Under the pieces are notes generated by a model. It did not search any database. It worked only from the letters and a program-made list of their open reading frames with translations, and was not told where the DNA came from. 64,000 nt of DNA, taken from positions 12,880,563 through 12,944,562 of the forward strand of contig LR990048.1 in the NCBI GenBank assembly GCA_905147135.1, in the 5' to 3' direction. This DNA comes from Blastobasis lacticolella (Eukaryota; Arthropoda; Insecta; Lepidoptera; Blastobasidae). The stretch's first letter is position 1, and each line of letters begins with the position of its first letter. Made by a program: the position numbers and the translations under genes. Below, one piece after another: positions 22,614 to 34,889 of this stretch.

Positions 22614-22832
22614 AGAGGCTCTATTTTTGAATCGCTCGCCTCGTATCGACCGGTTTTCGATTTAAAGTTTCGGCATGAAAAATTAAATATTTTGATAACA
22701 CTGAGTTTTAGTAATTTTGAACCGTTCGCTTTCGGTGTTACTAATGTTGCCAGTAAGATATTAAATTTTTCATGCAGAAAATTTTAAGTTATAGCCGTTC
22801 GATTAGAGACGAGCGGTATAAAAATGGGTCCA
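22614..22832. mobile_element. MITE E copy 2 (fold-back)
   Basis: The left end gaggctctatttttgaat, gctcgcctcgtatcg and cggttttcgatttaaag is mirrored on the right by cgagcggtataaaaatggg. The arms are joined by the family centre (gtgttactaatgttgcc). Length is similar to the other two copies (203-219 bp). No coding. Confidence 0.75.
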
Positions 22833-23624
22833 AAGTTCGACATCCACCTCATTGAAGTCACAAGGCAAAAACTTTGTGTTTTGGGTGTTTTCACCGAAAA
22901 CACCCGAAATCGCTTATTAGCTCTCTATCAGTGTTAATTGTTGCTGTAACACACTGTTATCAGAGGGCGCATGAGCGCAGCCCCGCCGGGCGCCGATGCC
23001 ATGGAGGTATAGATAGAGGTGGAGGGAGCACTTCCAATAGAAGCATAAATGAAAAAAGTACTCATAAAAATATTATATCTCTATCTCATTCTGACTGGCT
23101 TGACCTTTCATTCATACATACAGACCCTACAGTCAATAGAAAAATTAAAATAATAATATTGGTGATTTGTACGTAGATCTTTTTAAGTGGTTATTTACTT
23201 ACAAAACTAAAGCAACATTAATTAGTGACCAATGGTGTTAATTTACATCTCGTCCTTTGTTTTGCGGATTAACAACTACATTTTCATATGCGATTTGTAC
23301 CTAATTTGAAACATCGATGGAAAAATTGTTTGAGACAAAGTTTATTTAGACACGCCCTCCGTGTCTACCGAGAGCAAGAGAAGTGTTCTCCACGTTTACC
23401 TATAACTTCATGGCGCAGCAGGTGCGCCCGCGCACGTGTTCCGCAGCTTTGCGCCGCCCCAGCCGGGGATTAATCAAACGGGAATTTCACTAAATTAAAA
23501 ACATACATTAAAATTGATTGATTTTAGATACATTTTAATATGCTATCTCTACTATATGTCTTAAGCTTAATGCTAAATTGATAATTATATCGTTTTCAAA
23601 AGGTGCTTACGAATAATTTTAATT
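22833..23624. other. Intergenic sequence, nothing recognised
   Basis: No supportable gene. A GC-rich patch lies at 23405-23465. Confidence 0.5.
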
Positions 23625-23795
23625 TTTAGGGTAGGCGTAGAATAGGTGTAGGGTAGGCGGAGGGTAGGTGTAGGTTCAGAGTAGGTTAGAGTAGAGTAGA
23701 GAAGAGTAGTGTAGTGGTAGGGTAGGGGTAGTGCAGAGTAGGGTAGAGTAGGAGCTGGATACCACGCGAACGAAGTCGCGCCAGGTCAACTAGCT
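23625..23795 (-). mobile_element. GTAGG-type simple repeat with LINE G edge
   Basis: Imperfect repeats of gtaggg/gtagag fill 23632-23755. They are followed by taccacgcgaacgaagtcgc, the antisense of the GCGACTTCGT edge of LINE G. Such GGGTAG tracts next to this edge look like an internal simple repeat of the element rather than a free microsatellite; that link is an inference. Confidence 0.6.
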
Positions 23796-23978
23796 ATAAT
23801 ACAGGCTGTTACGTAATATATGTATGACGCCATGAACTGGATGAAGTGCTAAACGTATTAAAACGATAGGTACAATTATTCCACGTACGACAGAAATAAT
23901 CGTAGCTATCGTTTTAATACGTTTAGCACTCCATCCAGTTCACGGCTTCATACATATACTACGTAACAACCTGTATAA
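23795..23978. mobile_element. MITE F, near-perfect fold-back
   Basis: The arms are about 67 bp. The left arm reads acaggctgttacgtaatat, then gaactggatgaagtgc and taaacgtattaaaacgata. The right arm is its reverse complement with only a few mismatches. A spacer of about 35-40 bp separates them. TA at both edges would fit a mariner-type target. No coding. Confidence 0.85.
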
Positions 23979-25740
23979 TAAAACCTTATTAAGTACGTAA
24001 TCATAATTCTGAATCGTTTGTGTCGAACATATAGCTAAGAATTTTGTTAAATGCAAATATCACGCTCTGCCTATATAATATCCTTTTAAACTGCTACTAT
24101 TTACCTCCTCCTCCAACTGTGAATGGATTAGTTCTATGAGCTCCCGCCGTGGCTAATAAGTATGGGCAATCAAAGAATACAAAGTGATTTCCAAATGAAC
24201 AACCGCTACCGGTATCCAAAACAGGAAGCGATAATACCCCGAGTCACCATCTACGCATAATGCCCAAACTAGAATCAGTCGAAGAAATGCCGTTTCTCTT
24301 TTTTGGTTCGGTCGTTGCTTACCCACTAATGTTGAGGCCGAAAAACCTCGGCATTGACGCCCACACAGACAGGCAGGCCAGCAGCAACTGTATTTATTCC
24401 CAATTCGATTGTTTCGCAACCGCTTCCCAGCTAAACTTCGCATTATGCTGCAAATTGGCAAAAAAACCTCACTCAGACGTTCTCTCTGAGTGCTTTCATT
24501 CCCACCTGCCCGAAGATTGGTGCAATCATTCCAACTTGAAAACGGTTAGAGCTTAATTTGATACAATTATAAAAGACTGTAATTAATTTAGCAACAAAAA
24601 AATTACTAATCTAGTAAGTATACTCGCAGTTACTACATCGTAAACTAAATATATCACCCAGTAAATTAAGTGCCTACGAAAAGATTTGACCGATTTATTA
24701 TGAGAACGCGTCGTCAGCCCACGGGCGTACGCATTAACATTACACGGTTCGATAATAACATTAGGAACATAATGCTATTTTTTGTCGGTCTATTACCGGG
24801 ATGATGAAGCACATACAATTCAAACAGGTCGCGTCGCGTGCTCCCGCGGCTCTCATTGTGGCCGGTGTCACGGCGTCGGCGCAACTAGTCCGCCCAACAA
24901 TACCCCACAATAGCTGGCCAAGGCACCGTGGAGACGCAAGTAGCTTGTTCTCACAATGTTACTTGACACTCGCTCCCATGCTCCACACATACCGACCGGT
25001 CTGCGCCATACAGTTCCCTTAATTAGTATCCACATAATAGAATAACTCGGGCAAACAATGCCTAGGCTTTCTAGCAGATTTCTACCGTTTCAGTTGTCGA
25101 GGTAGACGGGGGCGTGTCGTTGTGAATGGAGCTGTCCATCTGCATTTAAGACCCATTGACGAGCCCGTTTTATGGATAAATATTTAATACTCCCCTTGTG
25201 GCTCCGCGGCTTGTCAATTGTTGATTCATTGCCGTCCGCCCCGAAGCTGTATTCGTTACGAATTTATAAGTAGAGCCAGCTCTTTATGCCAAAGCGAATG
25301 AAGGTTTTCAGTATGTACCTATAACTATAATACATATAAATCCAGTCAGGTTATAATGCTAACATTAAAAAACAAGCCAAAATTACAATTGAACAAAATT
25401 ATATTTGGACGGATTAACAGCAGACTAATTTACCATCAAGTGGACACAGATGAATTTTCTTTCCATTTTCCTGTTCGGTTTTTAGATTTGCTCTCTCTCT
25501 CTCTTGATGTAAACGCAGGCCAATGGGTAAAGAAGTGGTATATTTACTTGTAATGTTAAGTGGTTTATCATCTACCTGCCATTATTCCATCCATTGGTCC
25601 ATGGGTCCATCTATTGCTTCACGGGTTAAAATTAGCGACTCTGAAATTAATGCCGTATAAATAAATAACTTATTGCTTTTACACTTAAATCTATAGATAC
25701 ACCCTTGCTTTGCCAAATAAAAGCTTACCACAAACCGACT
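23979..25740. other. Unique sequence, no gene recognised
   Basis: Short frames only. Moderately GC-rich patches lie at 24330-24380 and 24830-24930. A CT run sits at 25490-25503. Confidence 0.5.
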
Positions 25741-25905
25741 GTTGGAACGCGGCCCAAGCAAAAGGTAAGCGACGCCGCCGCCGCCGTCCGACGAGCACAA
25801 TCGGGCGGAAGCGGAAGGCGCGTTTCGCGATCTCGCGGCGAATTTCGGCGGGCAGCTGCCGGCCGGCGCGCGCGCAGCTGCCGCTAATGGCGCCTTTCCG
25901 CCAAG
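25741..25905. other. GC-rich block with CCG repeat
   Basis: A (CCG)n stretch at about 25772-25785 lies within a dense CpG island, with overlapping open frames on both strands caused by composition. No recognisable protein. Possible regulatory element. Confidence 0.35.
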
Positions 25906-26041
25906 CGAACGTTGCTGTGCTTCAGGGTTGGGACGGCTGGCGACTACAGGTCTAAGGGAGAGCATAGAAAAAGCTAACACGGGGGAAGATGGAGTACTTA
26001 GACTTAGGTAGAAACTTGAATTTTGAGAGAATAAGTATGAG

Positions 26042-26876
26042 AACTATAGGTCGACAACTTAACTGGTGTATCGCCTGCGGTATGAGGGGGGCAGAATTAG
26101 TGACGTCATGTGACGTTTCGGGGCTGAGCCGTTTCCAAAGTGTGCGCTGTGGAGAGGAAAAAGGGGCGCTGTGAGGCGCTCTCATCTTCTCGTCTCGAAA
26201 CTAAACTTACATATTCATTTGTACATACTAAATCATCATCAGCCGTAAGATGCCCCCTGCTGGGCATAGGCATCCCCCAGAGTTCTCCACAAAGGGTATT
26301 GTGTCTTCCGCATTCCGCTACACCTGCGATCTTTTCCAGATCGTCGGCACACCTAGTGGGAGGCCTACTCACGCTGCGTCTTCTGGTACATGATCGCCAC
26401 TCGAGAACTTTCCTGCCCCATAGGTCATCTGTTCTGCGAGCTATGTGCCCTGCCCGCTTGGCAAATTTTCGCAATAGTTCGCTTGCGGATCTTCTCATTC
26501 CTGATTCGACACTCCAAGTATAGTGGCCTTTTGGGTGACAGTGAGTTTTCTTATAAGGCCAACAGTGAACCATAAAATAAATATGAAAAAAAACTTACTT
26601 TTTTGCACCGATTTAAAAATCGAGATTTAGTTTTAAAAGCCATTGGCAAATATTAGGTTTCTCGTCTCGGGATATTATACTTAATCTTTGGACAAGTTCG
26701 GGCATAATCTCGTGTGCATTCTTTTTCCGAGAAACGTCATCAACTGACGTTTCGCGGAAGAAAATACTTACTGCCCCGCGCCCCGCACCCTCGCGTTCAT
26801 CAACGAAAAATCACCCTCCTACCTACCTCACCTTCCGCATGCGATATACCAGTTAAGTTTTCGACCTATAGAGAGT
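26042..26876. mobile_element. Inverted-repeat DNA element with a nested LINE
   Basis: The left arm (26042-26083: ctataggtcgacaactt, aactggtgtatcgcctgcgg) is mirrored by the right arm (26830-26873, whose reverse complement is ctataggtcgaaaactt, aactggtatatcgcatgcgg). Inner sub-repeats tgacgtcatgtgacg and aacgtcatcaactgacg also pair. An RTE-type LINE relic sits between them. Overlapping frames across the arms are shadows. The superfamily is not determined and the outer limits could be wider. Confidence 0.65.
26198..26658 (-). pseudogene. RTE-type LINE ORF C-terminal relic with flanking direct repeat
   Basis: The minus-strand frame (26573-26236) reads RKFAKRAGHIARRTD, then GRKVLEW, RRRSVSRPPTR and DDLEKIAG, and ends with HLTADDD encoded by a GATGATGAT run. 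This is the layout of an RTE-group ORF end: WAGHIARRTDGRWGRKVLEW, then a GRPPTRW-type block and a GAT tail. The polymerase core is missing, so it is a truncated dead copy. ttctcgtctcg occurs on both sides (26187-26197 and 26659-26669) and may be an 11-bp target duplication. The 5' part upstream of the ORF is unrecognised. Confidence 0.7.
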
Positions 26877-29800
26877 CGGGAGAGGAAGTGGCTTAAGGGT
26901 AAATTCTTGATGCTACCTTGCAATTTGGAAAAACTTCTTCTTCTTCTTCTTACTTTTGCTCTGCAACTCTTCACACTCAGATGAGTGATTTCCGAAAACT
27001 TTGCTCGGTAGGCGTATTCAAATAGAAAGAAATCTATTGAGTTAATTATTGAAAAATACTTGCCCAAACCATAGAGTTCCAATTTATATACAGCTTGTGG
27101 CCCAAACTCGGATCTTTTTCTCATTCTCACATTCGGATTCAGAAACTTCTTTTGACGGTCCAAACGAAATCCAAAATGGACTGGTATAGGCTGTCACTGA
27201 TGATGACAATGACTTGGTGTCGTCGCCAACACTAATTTATTAAATCTACATGGTCTCAACTTGCCTTGTCGTACTTACTACTCTACATCGCGCTATGAGG
27301 AGAACGGCAGTCCAGACATGTAAACAATTTTTTGCACCATAAGCGGTTGCTATGTCTAAATATACATATAAATAAAAAACATAAAACATTGCCTTTTATT
27401 TTTAAACTCTCTGAGAAGGGAGAGGGCTTCCGTCAATTTATCACCTGGATTAGAAAAAAATCCTCGTCGGAGACAGTTGCAGGGAGCATGCCAAATGGAA
27501 AAAAAACACGATCTTACTCTATGAAACGTTAGATGCTCACCACCCACTGGTACGAAAATAAAATCTCCATTCAATATTACAAAAAACTTCTCGGTTAATT
27601 TCTGTTTGATTGTTTTCAGCGCAGACGGAAGTCATTCGTACAGATGTTTGGTTTTTTTTGCCACTACCGAAATAGAAGTAAAGATGAAGAGAGCACGTGA
27701 AGTTTTTCATATCGCGGTGTTGACAAATAGCGCGTGTAGTCGTGTCATCTGTCTTTATTAATTCCACGTCTTCGCAAGGCATATAAAATTAATAAGGATG
27801 CGAGATTTATGGACTTCCATCCACCGCTCGCAGGAAGCATTAGTAACCGACACTGGACTTTTAGTATCTCCCTTGATGTTGAGCTTCGGTTCACAAGAAA
27901 ACGTTTGCTTCAAGACTTGGAGATCTAAAATTATATTCGTATTAGTGCATGCAAAGTTCTGTGTAAACAGCAATCAATTTTGCAGAAATAACAAACCCTC
28001 TTCTTGTTTTTAGTGTCTCCGAAGCACTATAAGGAATCGCGTTCCATACACACATTTTCAATTAGTTTTTTGCCGTACCACTTGAAGTTAACCCTCAACT
28101 GCGCAGCGCATATGTCGGTAAAAACTAGTAACTCGACTACCCACGGACAGGAGCCCTCTCCAGCTGTCAGCGAAACCCTCCAAACGCCGCCGAGCCACAA
28201 AAAGCCACGCGCCCAAATACCTTCTTCCGCCAACCTGCTTCCGGCGAATGAATGGCGGCGCCACAAACGCTTATCAAACAGTTTTTCAACTGAGAGGTGG
28301 AACAACAATGCGGTTCATTATTTTGAAATTACCGTTCACTTCACGCATTTTATTCATACGGTTTCGGGTAAACTTAAGTACGATTTCAGATGGAACGAAA
28401 TAATTTCCTTACTATAATTTCTTGTCCTTTATAGCAAGCAACTTTGCCATTTAATTAACGTGGGATTTTATTTGTTTCAGGTACGCATCTATTTTAAGAC
28501 ATCACCCAGCATGGAAACTTAGCTGTTAGTTCCGACCAAACAAATGTTGAAACGGTAGCGCAGTATAATCTTGTTACAACATTTTGTCGTCGACAGTGTA
28601 AAATGAGATTATCTCTATGCCCGCGCTTAGAGCTCTGATCCATTGTATTTGGCGTGTAATCCTATTGTAAGAATCACAAGGCACCAATACGATCAGGCTT
28701 ATCTTGTAAAGTTATCACCTTTACAGAAAATCCAGGAAGATTAGGAAATTCGATACTATTAGCTACTTAGCCGCATGAATTATATCGGAATTATTCAATT
28801 TCGATCTACACTAGGTACTTCGTATAAAAACATCTACTGGGTATTTGTCGCCTTGTATCCATAATGTAATTTTGAGATGTGCGATTTTGAGATAAGTACC
28901 TAAGACCAATTAGGAATTTATTTGTATATTATCAAAACCTCATGGTAGCTACAATCAATGCAGCAAACACGTATTAGGTATATAAAAAAAATCATCCTCC
29001 TCGGGTCTATTATTTACCATAGAATTTGAACTTCGGTGCAAACAAATGTAGCAAACGATCAATAGCCAACATCCGATCCGTCTCCCGGCCCAGTTAGATA
29101 ACATCTGGAGGGCAAGGTGGCTTGCCAGACCGCATTCAGTTCGCAACACGTGTGCACAAATCACTGCACCTCTGGATTATAAATGGATTATGAAACTGTT
29201 TTGGGGTTATGTGGCCAAATTCCCGAAAACGGAATTGTTCTTCCATCTGTCGATTTTTTTTTCTTGAATTAAGGTTGGCGTTATTTGTCGAAGTAATGTA
29301 AATAGGGGATGAAACATTTCAGTTCATAAAGCATGTTGGGTAAGTTTAGATATATCTTCATTAATGACTTGTATTTTATCACGACTATGGAACCTTCCCT
29401 GTGTTTGGTCCGATACACACTTTGCCACTCCGCTGTGACGTCCTCTCTATCCGATAGAGAGCTAGGTGGTCGCACCCCAGTCGTGCAGTAACTAAGTATT
29501 TACAAAATAGGCCACTTACAATTGAATGAAAAACTAACCTACTTAGCAAACGGTCGAAAGCTTTTAAGTAGCGCTTGATGATGCAGCAAGGGGTGGTTGG
29601 ATCAATCTGTGCCCGCCGGGTGTTAATGCGTTTTTTCTTAGACATGTGCTACCGCCAATAGTGGCAATTTGGAAAGGTGCGCGGGCGCATGCGCCACATG
29701 TGTGGACACGCCGCGCCGCGGCGCACTATTAGCAACACAATGACAACGCCGCAAATGCTCCCATCAAGCAAATAAGATGTGTAATATTATTTATGTATTA

Positions 29801-31019
29801 TGTAGTCGATGCGCGTGATGCGAGCTAGATACCATTTATTTATTTATTTAACAGTTTCTTGTGCTCAGGAAATACATACCTTCAATTCTATCTATGTACC
29901 TATATATTTTCGGACTAATTAGGAAAGTTGTTCCACGTTTTTGTTACGAACACATCAATATAAAAATTAATCTTTTGCTACAGTCTCAATACTTTAATAT
30001 TTTAAAAATGAAATACGGAATTTTTATAAGGATGACAACGAGGTGTTCTTAGTTTTCTAATTTTTCCAAATAATATATTAGTAAAAAAACCGATTTCATA
30101 TCCCAAAACAGAAATCTAAAAATAATCTTTTTATCGTACCTACATACAATACCTAGTGGCACTCTACTTTTCATTCCTCTGTAGAAAACTTGGTAATATT
30201 TGGATTAACTATTACTTTTACACGGTATCATTTCTAAACAATCATAGTTCAACTCTTTCAACTTATACATTCCATAAGTATTGCTAATTTGTAGTCTCTA
30301 CTTAGCTCTTGCTACTTTGTAGTACGCTGCAAGAACACGTAGGCACTATTATTTTATTAGGTACCGGATGTCAAAGTCAGGTCGAAATAGCTGTTATGAA
30401 AAATTCATACACCCAGCCGGTAGGAACAGTATAAATGTAGGTTGGGTAATGTGTTCCGTGAAACTCCGTCCCATGGCGCCGTCCAGGCGTCAACCTTACA
30501 GGGTAGCGATTCGGACAGAAGTTTTGTTCAGTAAAGTTTGGGTAGTTACTATTTCCTTCATTCGTTTCAGACGCATAACTTACCTATTATCGTAATAATA
30601 GTATATGCTTCACTTTAATTAAGTTATGTAATTAAGGCGAACAACCAGGCGCCCCTGGTATTCCTAATGTCCGTAGGCGGCGGTAAATACTTTCTATCAG
30701 AGGGCTCGCTTGAAAAAATCAACGTTCCTCTTAGAAATTCTTCATTGTCTTTCTTGCGAATGCATTCACTAATTGCACAAACTTTGATATTTACCATAAA
30801 GTTTGGTCACAATTCGTGGTCAAGTTTAGTCAGAAACGGTAATTCATCATAGTCGGCCCCTTGGACCGATTTTCAAGATTAATCTTGACTATGCCATTCG
30901 CTTTTCTGAAACAAAGCCATTTTTCTTTGTAATAATGCTTCGATAGCGTAATTTTGTGGCGGTAACATTTCTCTATGTCAGAATAATAAATGGAAGAAAT
31001 GCGAAGGGGCCTACCCCTA
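26877..31019. other. 4.1 kb unique sequence, no gene recognised
   Basis: Several 70-137-codon frames lie here, including opposed frames at 28004-28417 and 28027-28308. None has a motif I recognise. A polypyrimidine tract followed by CAG lies at about 28480 but has no coding exon after it. A GC-rich block lies at 29670-29735 (gcgcgggcgcatgcgcc). An attatttatttattta run sits at 29836. A LINE D end lies at 30656, listed separately. Confidence 0.5.
30656..30715 (+). mobile_element. LINE D 3'-end fragment
   Basis: taatgtccgtaggcggcgg, then actttctatcagaggg and ctcgcttg: the sense orientation of the recurrent LINE D end, diverged. Confidence 0.6.
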
Positions 31020-31027
31020 AAACTCGC

Positions 31028-31438
31028 CAGTGCTGCCAGGTCCTTTTGAGTTTTGGGCGCTAGATCAGTTCAAAAGAAAGCGCTAGATTACACTAAACAA
31101 GTGTGATTTAAAAAAAGCGCTCGATTTTTACATTTAGGTGTTATAAGTTACATTTCACAACCACAGCCAGCGTTTGACTGACCATAAATTAATTAGTTGA
31201 CTTCTACTAGTTGGCACACAGGAGCTCGTTGCACTCGTTCCGTCAGTGGTTTATATTACGTACCTATTTTAGCCAAGATATCACTTATTTCGGTACATTT
31301 TAGGCATATTTTAGGTATTTCACAACGACTTCGATAAATCGCTAGATTTTCCGGTAGGAGTCAAATATTAATAATGGCAGTTGATTGCTCTGAAATTCCG
31401 CTAGATCTAGCGCGGACAGCGCTAAAATGGCAACACTG
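31028..31438. mobile_element. 411-bp hAT-type MITE with 8-bp target duplication
   Basis: The ends are CAGTGCTGCCA and the inverted tggcaacactg, matching the CAGTG-type hAT terminus. aaactcgc precedes it (31020-31027) and follows it (31439-31446): a perfect 8-bp target duplication, the length expected for hAT. Subterminal motifs of the form gcgctagat occur repeatedly near both ends (about 31056, 31080, 31120, 31337, 31400), as expected for transposase-binding sites. No coding capacity, so a non-autonomous copy. Confidence 0.9.
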
Positions 31439-31446
31439 AAACTCGC

Positions 31447-31783
31447 TTCGAGGTGGCGCCGTGACATATACAACAAGAATTATAGGAAATGACTTGTATA
31501 GGATTTCTTTCCAAGCCCGTATCCTGAAGATAATACAAGTCTAGACGGACGACGCGAAAATAATGCCAGTATCATTTTCTTGGCGCCCAGTTGACAAATT
31601 ACCTGTTAGTAAGGTATTGATTGATTGAGAGCTTTTGCGTAACTGCGTATAACATACTCGTATTGTTTACTCGTTCCTAAGTCTTTAGGTGTTTCTGAGC
31701 TCAATATTCTGACTACCTGTATAATACTAATAATTATTGGCGTATTTTTCCTAACAAGGGAGCTACATAACTCTATTTCAGTT
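31447..31783. other. Intergenic sequence, nothing recognised
   Basis: No supportable feature. Confidence 0.55.
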
Positions 31784-31795
31784 CATTGATCGTTT

Positions 31796-32040
31796 CAGCA
31801 CAATCATCATAATACGGGCGGTCCGCTTTCCGACTCATTTTCCTCCATTTCACCCGATCTTGGGCATCCTCGCGTCGTAAGCTATTGTTGATGTCAATCC
31901 ATCGCTTCTTGGGCCTTCCGCGGGACCTCTTTCCTGATACCGGAAGGTTTAGGCACCTATTTCCCACGTATCCATTGGGCTTACGCAACACGTGACCAAA
32001 CCAGCGAAGGCGAGACTCTTCGATCTTATCCGCGATATCC
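31796..32040 (-). pseudogene. 5'-truncated RTE-like LINE copy with 12-bp target duplication
   Basis: The minus frame reads DIADKIEESRLRWFGHVLRK, then RSRGRPKKRWIDINNS, DAQDRVKWR and RPYYDD, ending in a tatgatgatt run. This is the well-known C-terminal pattern of LINE ORFs (RWFGHVLRR, RGRPKKRW, DAxDRxKWR). The polymerase domain is absent. cattgatcgttt occurs on each side (31784-31795 and 32041-32052), so the segment looks like a 245-bp truncated retrotransposition event. The reading frame is still open across the copy, which suggests it is relatively young or lightly mutated. Confidence 0.8.
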
Positions 32041-32052
32041 CATTGATCGTTT

Positions 32053-32984
32053 TAACACCGTGTCTTGATTTCAAAAAACATCAATAGATGGCGCTCCTAC
32101 AAATCTGGTAATTTTTTTAAATCTGTATGGTTTTGGCAGTGATATAATGCAGCCATCTAATACTAAACCTGAAAATAAAATGTTTATTAATATGAACATA
32201 ACCTTTAAAGGTTGAACGGAATGTACAAAGAAATATTTTTTATGGATAGGCACTATATTCCATTTTATTACAAACTCTAAAATTGTTGAAAACTATTGAT
32301 AAATACAATATTATCCAATACAACGTACCCAGTGTTTATATCCCCTTTGCTAAGAACCTTTTTCCAGCGATTATCAATTACCAATATTGTCGGGCCGCCA
32401 TCTAGTGAGTGGTTAAGAATGCTTTAGATACCTATTGGAAAACTCCTCATTACTTAACCGGATATTTCGCAAACCACCTCAAACGTAGGTACGCTATTTG
32501 CGGTAAGCCTACTCTGTTTTGTGGAACATCTCAATCACTTTTCCCCGTATGTTTAATGCATGAGATGGGAATAACTTGCAAATGTCCGTGGCGTGCGCTC
32601 CGTCGGGTCCGCTTTATTAGCGAATAGGAAAAATTTCTGTGAAGACGCACTATAACGAGAATCACTCAGACAGACTGGCGCCGGCGAAGCTCGCGACAGC
32701 CGAATCTAGATCAGACGGCGGCGACAGCCTAGACAGTCGATGGGTGCCTGTATGTGTGTAGCATTGTACTATGACATTGTCCGGACTGCTTGACTTATTA
32801 TATTATTACTATTATTTACTTAGGTACGAACATTTTAAGTTAATAGTAATATTACATCGTTTTGAACTTCTTCACTAGATACTATTATTGTATACTTATG
32901 GACCTGGCGCGTACACTTACTATACCACAACATACCCTTTATTTCTTGCTTATAAACCTTACTCTTGAATTACTCTATCTATTT
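32053..32984. other. Intergenic sequence, no gene recognised
   Basis: A moderately GC-rich patch lies at 32670-32745. Nothing else was recognised. Confidence 0.5.
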
Positions 32985-33080
32985 TTGAAAACCGCATTAA
33001 AATCCGTTGGTTCGTTTAAAAGATCTAAGCGTACATAGGTACAGACGGCGGGAAGCGACTTTGTTTTATAAAATGTTTAG
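32985..33080 (+). mobile_element. LINE G 3'-region fragment
   Basis: ccgcattaaaatccgttgg, aaaagatctaagcgtacat and gaagcgactttgttttata form the same chain as at 15700, 39640 (inverted) and 57590. Confidence 0.65.
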
Positions 33081-34057
33081 TTCACATCTACTTTAGCATG
33101 TTACTTTGCTGAAAAATTATTCAAAGTTCGATGTGATAGGAAGTGACAGTAGAATCCATCGCCAAAGTTGTTTTTGTGATATCTTGCTCTATTTTCTGAA
33201 TTCCCTTCCCCAGGATGTTACCCATAACGATGCTAGACAATTTTCCGATTACAATTAAATAAAATAGACTATCAAACACCCCGTCCAACGATTAGGAAAA
33301 TAAACTGCCGTAGCTTTTCCTACATCCCCAAAATGCAGTTACGCTAAATAAAACCTACTTCGGTATAAATAGGGCCCGTATACCGTCTTGGCGGGCGTTC
33401 GGCCGCTTATCCGAAATATTTATGCGACCACCATAGCGATAATTTACAAACGGTGCCTATTAATTGGCTCAGATTAGCATTTAGTGTGTATTTTTAGGCA
33501 TTGTATACTTACGCTTTATCTTACCTAAGGTATACCCAAATACCTGCATAGCTAAAACTTAATTGATTAAATAGAGTGTTTTAGGATAGAGGATAAAGAC
33601 TTTTGGCACTGTCATATAAAATACCTATGTATTGTGTTTTTCTTCAGGGAGGCGATGGATGCAAGAGGCAGAGACTCGATTAGTGTGGCGGGCGTAGGCC
33701 TATAGTCTTTTATGCTGTATTACTTGCTATCCTAGGAAACCGAGCCTTCACCACCGGTAGATGGGTCAAATACCTGGCCGCTGGGTTAAAGTCGAATAAT
33801 TATTTCATATTTTATAACAATGCTAAAGCCGACTCTGGATATCGACCAGCTAAAATAGAACTCGGTCCAAGCTAAAGGCATTGACCGCCCAAATAGCCAG
33901 TTGGCTCGTTTCACCCCATTCCGTCCAATATAAATATACGATATATTATAACTCTTATTAACAGTAATTTCGAAATATGCGAGAACATTGTTTACTAGAA
34001 ATGATTATGTAAAACTTTTGCTACACAAATAAATCACTTAACAGATAAAGTCTAGTA
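33081..34057. other. Intergenic sequence, nothing recognised
   Basis: No supportable feature. Confidence 0.55.
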
Positions 34058-34232
34058 ATTATCATGGCGTTAATATCCCGGTTGTGCTCTCGCACACGAG
34101 GACTCGGGGTCAGCCTTGCCCATGATCCAGGATTTGGCAGATTAGGTAATTACACTGGAGCGACTGCCGTCTGGCCTCCGTGACCCTGTTGACAGGGGAA
34201 CCTGACCAGATTGGACCATGGTAACACATTCA
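34058..34232 (-). mobile_element. SINE C copy lacking the tRNA head
   Basis: Plus-strand reading: gcgttaatatcccggttg, gctctcgcacacgagg, catgatccaggatttg, ctgttgacaggggaacc, then it stops at cacattca. The tRNA-like head and linker are missing, so this is a 5'-truncated copy. Confidence 0.75.
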
Positions 34233-34889
34233 ATTAACAGGTAAGTAAATGAATACCTCGATAAATACTAGCAAGTAAGTACCTATTATTGTCCTAGGTA
34301 CAACACAAATGTAAATTACGATTGAAGTTAATTTACTTGTCTGCAACATCAAATAACATCGTACAACACAGATACAGCTTACAACCATCGATGATAGATA
34401 ACGTACGACCCTGTTTTATTTATGGGTAAAGTGATTTCAGCAACACGATATCGCATGCCTTATCGGTGATCGATTTGCCCCTTTAATATATGATGTCTTC
34501 CCCCTATTTTCGTGCATTAGACGGCTATCATGGCGGAGTGTATCGGATTGCAATAAATTCGTGAGGGGGAGCTGGGGACGGCGCGACGGGCGTCTCACGA
34601 GTTTGAAAGGCTTCTTTGGAACTCGCTTTGCTTTGCTTATGGTGTTTACCGGCGGGACAGCGCCCTCCTTGCGGGGCTGATTGCAGTTTGATACCGATAT
34701 TTTATTTGACAGTTTATAAAATAATATTATTAAGATATAGTTGTGTACTTTTCGTACGCTGCTTTGTTATGCTGGTAGGTATCTGTGCAAAATCTGTGCG
34801 GTGCGGTGTAACAAACATTATAATTTTATAAATGTTTGGTAGCATAATTTGGTATGTGTCTTATCAAATACGCGTTAGTATAAGTAGAT
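34233..34889. other. Intergenic sequence, nothing recognised
   Basis: No supportable gene; one small GC-rich patch at 34560-34600. Confidence 0.5.

Noticed and set aside
28004..28417. 137-codon open frame
   Set aside because: It overlaps an opposed 93-codon frame, has no recognisable motif, and no splice-site context supports it.
28455..28500. Possible 3' splice site (pyrimidine tract plus CAG)
   Set aside because: No open exon follows, and such tracts are common in AT-rich DNA.
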